Shown one piece after another: positions 42,213 through 50,803 of a stretch of 64,000 nucleotides of DNA (its first letter is position 1; the number at the start of each line of letters is the position of its first letter). The stretch is from Blastocatellia bacterium AA13 (GTDB lineage: Bacteria > Acidobacteriota > Blastocatellia > UBA7656). Both the position numbers and the translations under genes were made by a program. The stretch spans positions 1-64,000 of the forward strand of contig QHVH01000003.1 of the NCBI GenBank assembly GCA_003222245.1, written 5' to 3'. Below the pieces are notes generated by a model. The model was given only the letters and a program-made list of their open reading frames with translations, searched no databases and had not been told where the DNA came from.

Positions 42213-43637
42213 TTGTCCAAACTCCAATTGCTATTCAAGGCTGAAGTTCGCTCAGGTCTCAGGTGGGCGAGACGACATATCTATGCGTGGTTAGTGCTCT
42301 CGCCCGTAGTTTTAGGGATGACCTATCTCATTTCGACGCGAATCATCGAGAACGCGCGTGAGTGGGAGTTTCCGAGTATCCCAGCAGCGCCCGTCGCTTT
42401 CGGCGCAGTTGTCCTTCTACTGAGCGCATCACTTTCGCGCGCCGCCTCCGAAATATTCGCGATCGGACATCCGCGAGCCCACTTCGACGCGCTTCCGTTA
42501 AGCATTGACGCGCAACTGCGAGCGGCGGTACTCATACGCATCGCAAGGTCGTTGATCGTGACTGCTGTACTACTGCTGATTCGCTGGCGCCTCGGCGTTG
42601 AAGTTGCCGGAGTCTTAATTCCCACCCTCTGCTTCGTCGCGCTAATCTCGATCTCCGAATTGCTAGCCGCCATCAACTGGATTCATCTGAAGCATAAGAG
42701 GGATGGGCTGGCCGCGCTTTCAACGCTCGCCGCTCTGATTCCCGCAATCGCAGTTTCAAGCAGCATCTTCACCGAGCTGCTCTCAACTTCCGCCGGTCGA
42801 TGGAGACCGGCTCTGACTGCCGCGGGGTTCATCTGGGCTTTGCTCATCTACGCGGTATTGAAGAGCTGCAATCGAAGATGGCGGGCGGGCGACATCGATT
42901 ACGCGAGACGGCTGCTCACATCCCGCCGAAGGGCCTCGCTCTCTTCGCCCCTGCTTCGATGGAGGCTGAATGCGTCCGCGGGCGCTCAGCTCACGCGCGA
43001 TCTCCGGCTCACGTTGCGAGGCTTCTCGTCCGCTGTATATGCGGCCCTCGGAATAGCGTTCCTGCTGCTGGCAAGCGAGTTCTTACTGATCAACTCGGGA
43101 CGTTTTCCTTTGTTCTTCAAAATAGAAGGATGGCTCGATCTCGCCTGGCTGCCGGCGTCAATGGCCGCCAAATTTGGATGCGTGACGGCGTGTGTCTCGC
43201 TTACCTCGATCCTGCCGATCCTGGTCGGGCACGAATTGCCTCACATGTGGCTCGAACGCGCCGCCGGAACAACCGGGCTGGATATCTTTCAAGCAAAGCT
43301 ACGGTATGCGCGCTTGATCGCCATTCCGGCGCCCTTCATCGCGTGGATCGTCGCGATTATCACGGGCCAGGTTCCTTCGTCATACGCGGCGCCTCTGTTA
43401 GGAGAGTGTCTTTTGCTATGGCTCCTGGTCAGCTCTTTTATCGGCGCGATGTCGTTCGAGATACCGGAACGCACCGGACTCGCGCTCCTGATGATGTCGC
43501 TGACCGGTCTCGCTGTAGGTTTTCTAACGGCATTCATGTGGCCCATTGGCCTAGTCGTCCTGGGCATGGCCGGTCATACATTTACGGAACGAGGCCGAAT
43601 GCGAGCGCGCTACTTTCTCTTGAAGGGGGCCGATTGA
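42213..43637 (+). CDS. ABC transporter membrane protein
   Basis: From a TTG at 42213 the product has 474 residues and ten or so hydrophobic segments. Its N-terminal third has two helices; Arg-rich loops (RYARLIAIPAPF and SCNRRWRAGDID) lie in the cytoplasm. No signature other than ABC-2-type export permease style. The ATPase gene follows with a TTGA stop/start overlap, so the two make a half transporter of one permease and one ATPase. The substrate is unknown. Confidence 0.75.
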   Translation: MSKLQLLFKAEVRSGLRWARRHIYAWLVLSPVVLGMTYLISTRIIENAREWEFPSIPAAPVAFGAVVLLLSASLSRAASEIFAIGHPRAHFDALPLSIDAQLRAAVLIRIARSLIVTAVLLLIRWRLGVEVAGVLIPTLCFVALISISELLAAINWIHLKHKRDGLAALSTLAALIPAIAVSSSIFTELLSTSAGRWRPALTAAGFIWALLIYAVLKSCNRRWRAGDIDYARRLLTSRRRASLSSPLLRWRLNASAGAQLTRDLRLTLRGFSSAVYAALGIAFLLLASEFLLINSGRFPLFFKIEGWLDLAWLPASMAAKFGCVTACVSLTSILPILVGHELPHMWLERAAGTTGLDIFQAKLRYARLIAIPAPFIAWIVAIITGQVPSSYAAPLLGECLLLWLLVSSFIGAMSFEIPERTGLALLMMSLTGLAVGFLTAFMWPIGLVVLGMAGHTFTERGRMRARYFLLKGAD

Positions 43638-44353
43638 CGGATACATTGCTCAGGGTCGAGGGGGTCATCAAGCGATTCGGACCATTGACGGCCGTCGACA
43701 ATGTCAGCCTTGCCGTTTCAGCGGGTGAAGTCTTTTCGCTGGCAGGAGCCAACGGCGCGGGCAAGTCGACGCTGATAAGAATGATCACCGGAATCAGCGA
43801 GCCCGACTCCGGTTCTGTATTCATAAAGGATGAGGATCTGACTCATCGCCTGCCTTCGACAAAACGTCATCTTGGATATCTTCCCGAAGAATTGGTGCTG
43901 TACGAGCGATTAACCGGCCGCGAATACCTGGAGCTCGTCGCCGGTTTAAAGGAGGCCGACCCGACTGAGATTTCAAATGAGCTTGCCTATTTCGAACTGG
44001 CAGTCGTTCAGAACAAGCTTGTGGGCGAGTATTCCCTCGGAATGCGGAAGAAACTCGGACTGGCCGCCGCAATGATAGGACGAGCCGAGCTGCTGGTGTT
44101 GGATGAACCGCTCAACGGGCTCGACGTCGAGATGATGCGAAGGCTTCGCGAGCGAATCGAAAGCGAACGCAGCGCGGGCCGCGCCTTTGTCATCTCGTCT
44201 CACGTGATGAGTTTTGTCGAGCGAGTCAGCGATCGCGTCGGAATAATGAGGTCGGGCAAGATCGTCGCCGAGGGCGCTCCTGCCGACTTGAGGACTCTGT
44301 CGAAGCTCTCGACCGCTCCATTCGAAGATGTGTTCTTTTATTTTGTTAAGTGA
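43634..44353 (+). CDS. ABC transporter ATP-binding protein
   Basis: The TTG at 43634 overlaps the permease stop (TTGA) and has GAAGGGGG 5 nt upstream, giving 239 residues. An open frame reaching back to 42800 in this phase is only an overlap with the permease. Walker A is GANGAGKST, the signature YSLGMRKKLGLAA, Walker B ELLVLDEPLNGLD and the switch His ISSHV. This is the CcmA/NatA-like class of ABC-2 exporters. It energises the export function of the preceding membrane protein. Confidence 0.92.
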   Translation: MTDTLLRVEGVIKRFGPLTAVDNVSLAVSAGEVFSLAGANGAGKSTLIRMITGISEPDSGSVFIKDEDLTHRLPSTKRHLGYLPEELVLYERLTGREYLELVAGLKEADPTEISNELAYFELAVVQNKLVGEYSLGMRKKLGLAAAMIGRAELLVLDEPLNGLDVEMMRRLRERIESERSAGRAFVISSHVMSFVERVSDRVGIMRSGKIVAEGAPADLRTLSKLSTAPFEDVFFYFVK

Positions 44354-44454
44354 GACCGCGCGGCCGATTGTCGCTTCTGATACAACTTACATCGCGCAAG
44401 ACTCTCCAGCCTACGCCGCAACCGTCACTAGAAGGATTCTAAAAGTAAGGCCGC

Positions 44455-45393
44455 TTATTTCCGGCGCCAATCTCCGGCGATAACCCTCAATGCCTGGCGC
44501 GAGGCCCGGTCATAAAAAGGCTCGAGCGTCTCAACCAACCGGCGCTCCGATCTCCAAAAAGGGAAGCTCCCAAGGCGCTTGAGCAGCGGAGCGACGACGG
44601 GCGGCAATTCCATCTCAGACGAGCCGGCCGGAATATCGCCGCCATCCCAAAACCGCGCCGCATCCGTGGTGATCGGCTCTGAACGAGTCTCGTCGCTCGC
44701 GAATAGTTCTTCGTGATCGAATTCGGATTCGCCCTGAGCTCCCGCCGATTCAGAGATGATCTTGATCAGCCGATCACGATCCAAGCCTCTTAGCCTGAAG
44801 ATCAGAAACGGGTCTCGATCAAATTCCTCACCGATCAGGTAGTAAACCGCCGCAACATGTTTGCACGGGTTGGACCAATCGGGGCACGAACATTTAGTCT
44901 TCAGATCTCCGAGAGACTCGGGAAAGAGCGACAGACCGCAAGCCGTAAAAGCCGTTTCGACATCCTGCGGCATTTCACTAGCCAGCAGTTTCGCCGCGAA
45001 TATCGGCTGTGCGCTGAGTTCCTTCCCGAGCTTCTCACCATCGGCCCGCGACAGCGTCGCCACTTCGATCGTTACTTTGTAAGGGTCGCGTCGCGAACCT
45101 TGAACGCCGGCGGTGACCATGCCGCGGTTTAGTTCAACAGACAGAACCTGACCGTTGCGCGCGTATGACCGGCCCCGCGAAAGACGCGAGCCGATATTGA
45201 AGCTCTCCAACACCTTGATCCAGCGCTGGGCCCACCAGCTCTTTCCGAAGGTTCCCCGCTGCGACTGCGCCCTTATTCCGCCGGAGACCTTACGCGGAAC
45301 CGACTTGGGCGGAAAATGGGAATACGAGTAGTAGCCATCTTCATCATCGTCGTCATGATATCGTCGCGGGTTGTATCGTTGTCTTCGCGGCAT
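44455..45393 (-). CDS. SWIM zinc-finger protein
   Basis: 312 residues. A SWIM motif CSCPDWSNPCKHVAAVYYLI lies near residue 170, with the CxCx(n)CxH ligand pattern. N-terminal RRQRYNPRRYHDDDDEDG is low complexity. The body has WWAQRWIKVLESFNIGSRLSRG, typical of the SWIM proteins that pair with SNF2-type helicases. It follows the SNF2 gene after 37 nt and is probably its partner in nucleic-acid binding. Confidence 0.85.
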   Translation of the reverse strand: MPRRQRYNPRRYHDDDDEDGYYSYSHFPPKSVPRKVSGGIRAQSQRGTFGKSWWAQRWIKVLESFNIGSRLSRGRSYARNGQVLSVELNRGMVTAGVQGSRRDPYKVTIEVATLSRADGEKLGKELSAQPIFAAKLLASEMPQDVETAFTACGLSLFPESLGDLKTKCSCPDWSNPCKHVAAVYYLIGEEFDRDPFLIFRLRGLDRDRLIKIISESAGAQGESEFDHEELFASDETRSEPITTDAARFWDGGDIPAGSSEMELPPVVAPLLKRLGSFPFWRSERRLVETLEPFYDRASRQALRVIAGDWRRK

Positions 45394-45430
45394 CGAAATT
45401 CACCTCCGCTATCAATCTAAAAGAGTCGCG

Positions 45431-48400
45431 CTAGTCGGCAACGGCGTTTTTGCTCAACGCAAACAGCTCCTTGAGCTCGTCAGTAGACAACTCAGTCAGC
45501 CATTGCTCGCCCGTACCGACAACCGATGAAGCGATTCCCCTTTTGCGTTCGATCATCTCGTCAATCTTCTCTTCGAGCGTCCCCGCGCAAAGATACTTGT
45601 GTACCTGGACGTTCTTCACCTGGCCTATTCGAAAGGCCCGATCGGTCGCTTGATTCTCAACCGCCGGGTTCCACCAGCGATCGAAGTGGAACACATGATT
45701 TGCTCTCGTCAGATTGAGCCCAGTGCCGCCGGCTTTCAGCGAAAGGATAAAAATCGGCGGGCCGTGCTTTTCGTCTTGAAAACGTTCAACCATTCGATCT
45801 CGATTCTTTTTCGCGACGGCTCCGTGCAGGAACAGAACCTCTCTTCCGAAATTCTCTTCCAGGTGCTTGCGAATGATCTCTCCCATCTCACTGAACTGGC
45901 TAAAGACGAGCGCGCGATCGTCATTCTCGAGCACCTCTTCGAGCATTTCCGTCAATCGCGCCAGCTTGCCCGATCGATTCGGAATGCTCGAATTGTCTCC
46001 CAGAAATTGCGCTGGATGGTTGCACACCTGCTTGAGCTTTGACAGAGTCGCCAGGACGAGCCCCTTTCGCTGAATCCCTTCACTCTTCTCCAGAGCGCGC
46101 GCGGTTTCCTCGACAACCGCGGCATAAAGCGAGGCCTGCTCTTTGGTGAGATTGCAAAAGACCTTCATCTCCATTTTGTCGGGAAGATCGGAGATGATGG
46201 TCTTATCGGTTTTCAATCTGCGCAAAATAAACGGCTCGGTCAGCTTTCGAAGCCGATTAGCCGCGCTCGGATCGCTCGCGGTCTGGATCGGAAGAAAGAA
46301 TGTGCGTTTGAATTCACCCTGCGAGCCTAGAAAGCCCGCGTTCAGGAATTCCATCAACGACCACAAGTCTCCAACATTGTTCTCGACGGGAGTGCCTGTG
46401 AGAGCGAGCCTGTAGCCCGAGTTCAGCGAGCGCGCCGCTTTCGACTGCTTGGTTTCCGCGTTCTTGATGTTCTGGGCTTCGTCGAGCACGACGCCCTCCC
46501 ATTCGACCGCGTTCAACGCCTCGATGTCGCGATGCAGAAGCGCGTAGCTGGATATAACAATGGCATGGCGCTGTGCCTCCTTACTGAATGTGTCGCCTTT
46601 ACGCCTTCCGATTCCGTGATGGACCATCACTGAAAGGCGCGGAGTGAACCGGGCCGCTTCTTTTTCCCAGTTGCTCACCACCGACGTTGGGCATATCACG
46701 AGCACGGGCCGATTGGCGCCCTCTTCACGGTCTCGTTGGATCAGGGCCAGCACCTGAACCGTCTTTCCGAGTCCCATATCGTCGGCCAGACACGCGCCCA
46801 GTCCCCAGGTGCGAAGAAATTTCAGCCACGAGTAGCCTCGCAATTGATAAGGGCGAAGCACGGCCTTCAAGTCTTTGGGCGGAGCCTTCTCTTCGTAGCT
46901 CGCGCGGCCCTGAATTCCGGCAAGTAGATCGCCGATCCAGCCATCGGCGCTCACGGATTCGACCGGAATTCCGCCTTTTGCATCGCCCGCGCCGAGCGAC
47001 ATTCGCACCAGATCGCGAATCGAGGCCTTGCCCTCGGAGCGGCCCTTCCAGAAACTCAAGGCGGCTTCGATCTCGTCCGCGTTCAACTGGACCCATTGCC
47101 CTCGAAACTTTACGAGCGGCGTCTTGAGCTTCGCCAACATCTTCAGCTCAGCGAGCGAAAGCGTTTCGCCGCCGAGCGACACCTGCCAATCAAACCGGAT
47201 AATTTCAGTAAGCGAAAGCTGGGCGGCCCCGTGCAGCTTCGGGCTCTTAACCGAGGCGCGCGCGGACAGCCGCCCCTTGGTTCCTTTTCGAGTCCACCAC
47301 GCGGGCAAGAGAAGCGTGAACCCAGCTTGTTCCAGCAGCCACGCTTCCTCGGTTAAGAACCGGTGCGCCCGCGACAAGTCCAGATCGCAGCCGTCCGGCG
47401 CCGGCATGCGAAGACTCTCTTCGATCGGAGGACATAGGTTCGAAGCCGCTCCAAGCGCCGATAACAAATACTCGGGCGCGTTGAAGCCGCGCTTCTTGAA
47501 CAGCGAGGCCCTTGGCCCGCGGCTTTTCCACGCTGACTCCGCTGGTATGAGCAGGCTCGGATCGTTCACATCCTGAAGCAGGTATCGCAGCGTCCAATCA
47601 CGCCCATTCGACGCGATAGCGTCATCGGTTGAATTAGAAAGATCGCCCGATTGACTCTCGGCGCCGTTCGGCTCTTCCAATCGAAAGCACAATCGAAACG
47701 GAGCTGAGCTCGTGATGAAGACAGGCCGCCGCCACTCGACTATTTGATGCGCGAACCGCTCGCACTCTTCGCGCGACCCGGTCAACATTCCGTCATCAGA
47801 AACCAGGGCCTTAAGCCATCGATCGTGAATACTCCCGCTATTCGCTGGGATTGGCGGTGAAGCGATGAGCGGCTGCGTGCTGTGCGCGGACCTCACGAGA
47901 TAGTCAACGATGAAAGCGATAAAGTCCTTTAGCAGACGCGCGGCATCAAGCGGGTGATCCGAATCGGCTTCGAACAATGAGGCGCGGCAGAGATGAGGCA
48001 TCGCCGAGGAAAACTTCAGAACGCGGTCGTAGTCGGCTCCGGAGAGCACCGGTTCCCACACCGCCCGAAAGCCTACTTTAAGCTTTGTCTCGTTCTGAAC
48101 AAGATCCGGCAAGAACTGCTGGCGAACGACCAGGCCCGCGCCGAATTGCATTGCGGCGACCCAGTACCGCAAATCCTTCCCAACAGCCAGACCCGGCGCC
48201 AACATCTCCTTCCCCGCGCAGCGAGACAGCAGATCGATCGCATCCACGGGCTTGAGCGAGATCGAGTTGACCTTCCACTCCTTAAGCGCAGCCTCTTGTG
48301 CTGCATCGGGAGCGGGCGCGATCAAAGGGCTCGAGGCCAGGGGTCCCGAATCCGTCGATGGGAGGAGGATAGAGAGCGTCGTCTGCTTCTTGCCGCCGGC

Positions 48401-48592
48401 TGATATATCAACGCCGGCCTCCGCCAGTCTGGAAACAATGGCGCTACGGCCCGAGTCATAAGGCGAGAGTGGAGTATCTGATTCAGCGGAGACGCGATTC
48501 TTTCGGCGGCCGCTCGGCTCCGGCCCCGAAGCCGGGCTTTCACCCCACAAATGGAATTTATCTCCAAAAAACGCGGCGTGAAGAATGATCAT
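45431..48592 (-). CDS. SNF2/Rad54-family helicase
   Basis: 1053 residues. The N-terminal ~550 residues form the bacterial SNF2-associated part (including LLPAWWTRKGTKGRLSARAS). Then comes a complete SNF2 motor: DDMGLGKTVQ (motif I), VLDEAQNIKN (II), LTGTPVENN (III) and the C-terminal helicase lobe with LSLKAGGTGLNLT and QATDRAFRIGQ (V and VI). Such proteins are ATP-dependent DNA translocases; the target is not known. It is paired with the downstream SWIM gene. This is a common two-gene unit in soil bacteria. Confidence 0.93.
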   Translation of the reverse strand: MIILHAAFFGDKFHLWGESPASGPEPSGRRKNRVSAESDTPLSPYDSGRSAIVSRLAEAGVDISAGGKKQTTLSILLPSTDSGPLASSPLIAPAPDAAQEAALKEWKVNSISLKPVDAIDLLSRCAGKEMLAPGLAVGKDLRYWVAAMQFGAGLVVRQQFLPDLVQNETKLKVGFRAVWEPVLSGADYDRVLKFSSAMPHLCRASLFEADSDHPLDAARLLKDFIAFIVDYLVRSAHSTQPLIASPPIPANSGSIHDRWLKALVSDDGMLTGSREECERFAHQIVEWRRPVFITSSAPFRLCFRLEEPNGAESQSGDLSNSTDDAIASNGRDWTLRYLLQDVNDPSLLIPAESAWKSRGPRASLFKKRGFNAPEYLLSALGAASNLCPPIEESLRMPAPDGCDLDLSRAHRFLTEEAWLLEQAGFTLLLPAWWTRKGTKGRLSARASVKSPKLHGAAQLSLTEIIRFDWQVSLGGETLSLAELKMLAKLKTPLVKFRGQWVQLNADEIEAALSFWKGRSEGKASIRDLVRMSLGAGDAKGGIPVESVSADGWIGDLLAGIQGRASYEEKAPPKDLKAVLRPYQLRGYSWLKFLRTWGLGACLADDMGLGKTVQVLALIQRDREEGANRPVLVICPTSVVSNWEKEAARFTPRLSVMVHHGIGRRKGDTFSKEAQRHAIVISSYALLHRDIEALNAVEWEGVVLDEAQNIKNAETKQSKAARSLNSGYRLALTGTPVENNVGDLWSLMEFLNAGFLGSQGEFKRTFFLPIQTASDPSAANRLRKLTEPFILRRLKTDKTIISDLPDKMEMKVFCNLTKEQASLYAAVVEETARALEKSEGIQRKGLVLATLSKLKQVCNHPAQFLGDNSSIPNRSGKLARLTEMLEEVLENDDRALVFSQFSEMGEIIRKHLEENFGREVLFLHGAVAKKNRDRMVERFQDEKHGPPIFILSLKAGGTGLNLTRANHVFHFDRWWNPAVENQATDRAFRIGQVKNVQVHKYLCAGTLEEKIDEMIERKRGIASSVVGTGEQWLTELSTDELKELFALSKNAVAD

Positions 48593-48694
48593 TTAGTTAT
48601 CTTTCATCTCGGAGATTTCTATAGCGCGAGGCCGTGACATCGCATCGAAAAGAGCCTGTGACGCGATGCCGCGTTTAGCCCGCCGCACTCGACT

Positions 48695-50803
48695 TCATAA
48701 GTTCAACACCGCGGCTTGCTCCTGGATCGCGTCGAACAACTGAATGCGATCGTGCTCGTTCACGCTCTGGCGATAGGCGTTGAGCATCTCCTTTAGCTCG
48801 GCGAGACCCCTGTACAAACCCGCGTTCTCGACCGGCGGCGTCAGGTAAGAAATCAACTCGGCATAAGATCGCCGCCTTGCAATCGTGCCTTCTGAAGGGT
48901 TGTTTACGCTGTAAATGTAAATGTTCGGCAGCTCGCCTATAAGTCGATCGGGCCAGCATCCGGACGAGAGTCCCACTTGCTTGCCCGGCATGAACTCTAA
49001 AGATCCGTGAGTGCCTACGTGAATCACCGCGTCGGCCTTCCACCCTTTCTCAAGATAAGTGTATAGACCCATGAAGCCGTGATGAGGCGCGCCGCTCTCC
49101 GCGTTTAGCAGCCGCATTGGATCTCCTTCATATCCGAACGTCGGCTGCACGGCGATGAACACATTGCCAAGCTCGATCCCCTGGATGAGAATCTCTCTGC
49201 CATTCGAATTGATTCTGCCCGGCGCGGGCCCCCACTCCGCTTCGATGTTTTCGACGTACGGACACAGCGAACGATACTCGTCGACATTCATCCTGTAGGC
49301 GATATGAGCCACGCTGTTTGCTCCGTCGTCGAAGCCCTCGAGCACCATTTCACGTAGAGCGTCCGCGCTCGATGGAACATCCACCCTGTAACCGTCGCGC
49401 TGAAGCTGTCCAAGGATCTCTATGAGACTCGGAAAAACGTCAAGATCCGCGGCCGTGCCGATGTTTCCTTTGCCGGGCGGAAAACAGAAAATCACTAACG
49501 CGATTCTAAGCGATTCGCGAGACTCGGTCTGGAGCCTGTTCCAGCGCGAGAGGCGGCGCGCGATCCTCGTGCAGCGGTCTTCGAGTGGAATCGGCTCGGA
49601 TGCCGCGCTCGTCATTCCGCCGTAGACAAACGGCTCCGTAGCTCCATCGATCTCCGGAATAGCAACCTGCATCGCCGATTGCACAGGATTCAAGCCGAGC
49701 CTGCCGGCCTCCCAGCTTTCGATCGTCTGGGTGTCCAGCGACACCATCGACCGCAGCGGCGCGTTCATCTCCTTAAGAAACTCAACGGCGGCATCACTGT
49801 CGTTGCTCGCCGGCCCGCCGACAAAGCTGAAGCCGGTAAGCGATACAACCTGACTCACCAGCGGCTTGTCGGCTGAAACAAAATACGACCGGCACGCGTC
49901 GCGGTTGTCCATGAACGTCGACAGGGCCGGTATGACGCTGAGTCCTTCGTCTTCAATCGCTCGAATCAGCCGGTCGTAGTGCCGGCGCGAGTTGCTGATT
50001 ATCTGAGGCCGCATCAAGAGAAGTCCGACGGTGTTTGTGGGTCTTAACTTACGGCCGCGGCCCTCATACCACTTTCGGTATAGCGGAAGCGATTCAAACA
50101 GATCGTCCGCGTCGGGATGGTAGATACCTTCCGACGGCTTTGTTTCGGGAGGCCGGACCCTCAGCCGATCCTGACCTGGTACATAGTGCTTGATCGCAAA
50201 CAGGATCATCGAGCGGATGTTGTTCGGAGTCGGCTGAAGAAAATAGGAATAAAGCAGAATGTAGTTCTTGATGTCGCCGAGTTTCCCTGCGCGAGGAACC
50301 AGCTTGAGAATCGCCGGCAGCCGCTGAATCAGCTTCGAGTATTTTGCAACGCCGCCCGGCGCTTTTTTCTTCGAAGAGCTGGAGCCTTTCCTTGCACGCA
50401 TAGTCTCGGCCATCCACGTTCCGAGCCGCCGCATGACTCCGGCCGGGGTTGACTCATCATCGCCGCGTGATTTCATAAGCGCCGAGAAGTCGAGCTTGCC
50501 CATTCGAGTCCGGCGCATCAGCTCCGGCATGCAGTTGATCGCGATTACGGTGATTGAAGGATGCGACGCGATGGCATCGACTAAACGCGAGGCGTTGTCC
50601 TGGTCGGTAACATGGATAATGAAGACGATTTCCGATGAAGGGACGTCGCGGGCGGCCTCGCTCCAGGCCTTCTCGGAGAGCGAGGAGCCGCAGTTATGCA
50701 GAGCCAGCTCGAGCCCGAGCTTATGCTTCTCGTTTAGGTCGCGTTCGGCGCGGGTCAGCGGCGCGGGCAGGCTGCTGCCTACGTAGAAGACGGTGATCTT
50801 CAA
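48695..50803 (-). CDS. bchH: Magnesium-chelatase H-like protein, N-terminal half (separate gene)
   Basis: The TTG at 50803 overlaps the stop of the upstream gene (TTGA) and has GGAAGGGG upstream. It gives 702 residues from LKITVFYVGSS to EQAAVLNL. Frames starting earlier (51013) overlap the upstream gene. It holds the N-terminal two thirds of a BchH/ChlH-type protein, with IPEIDGATEPFVYGG, FCFPPGKGNIGTAADLDVF and GTHGSLEFMPGKQVGLS, then RLIGELPNIYIYSVNNPSEG. It ends where a normal H subunit would go on into the C-terminal third. BchH binds protoporphyrin IX and receives Mg2+ from BchID. CobN is a relative, but the PEIDG and SYAELISYLTPPVE segments favour BchH/ChlH. The C-terminal third is encoded just upstream. 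Confidence 0.85.
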   Translation of the reverse strand: MKITVFYVGSSLPAPLTRAERDLNEKHKLGLELALHNCGSSLSEKAWSEAARDVPSSEIVFIIHVTDQDNASRLVDAIASHPSITVIAINCMPELMRRTRMGKLDFSALMKSRGDDESTPAGVMRRLGTWMAETMRARKGSSSSKKKAPGGVAKYSKLIQRLPAILKLVPRAGKLGDIKNYILLYSYFLQPTPNNIRSMILFAIKHYVPGQDRLRVRPPETKPSEGIYHPDADDLFESLPLYRKWYEGRGRKLRPTNTVGLLLMRPQIISNSRRHYDRLIRAIEDEGLSVIPALSTFMDNRDACRSYFVSADKPLVSQVVSLTGFSFVGGPASNDSDAAVEFLKEMNAPLRSMVSLDTQTIESWEAGRLGLNPVQSAMQVAIPEIDGATEPFVYGGMTSAASEPIPLEDRCTRIARRLSRWNRLQTESRESLRIALVIFCFPPGKGNIGTAADLDVFPSLIEILGQLQRDGYRVDVPSSADALREMVLEGFDDGANSVAHIAYRMNVDEYRSLCPYVENIEAEWGPAPGRINSNGREILIQGIELGNVFIAVQPTFGYEGDPMRLLNAESGAPHHGFMGLYTYLEKGWKADAVIHVGTHGSLEFMPGKQVGLSSGCWPDRLIGELPNIYIYSVNNPSEGTIARRRSYAELISYLTPPVENAGLYRGLAELKEMLNAYRQSVNEHDRIQLFDAIQEQAAVLNL

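Noticed and set aside
42800-43633. 517-residue version of the ABC ATPase
   Set aside because: The N-terminal 278 residues come from the out-of-frame overlap with the permease gene. The TTG at 43634 with a ribosome-binding site gives a normal-length ATPase.
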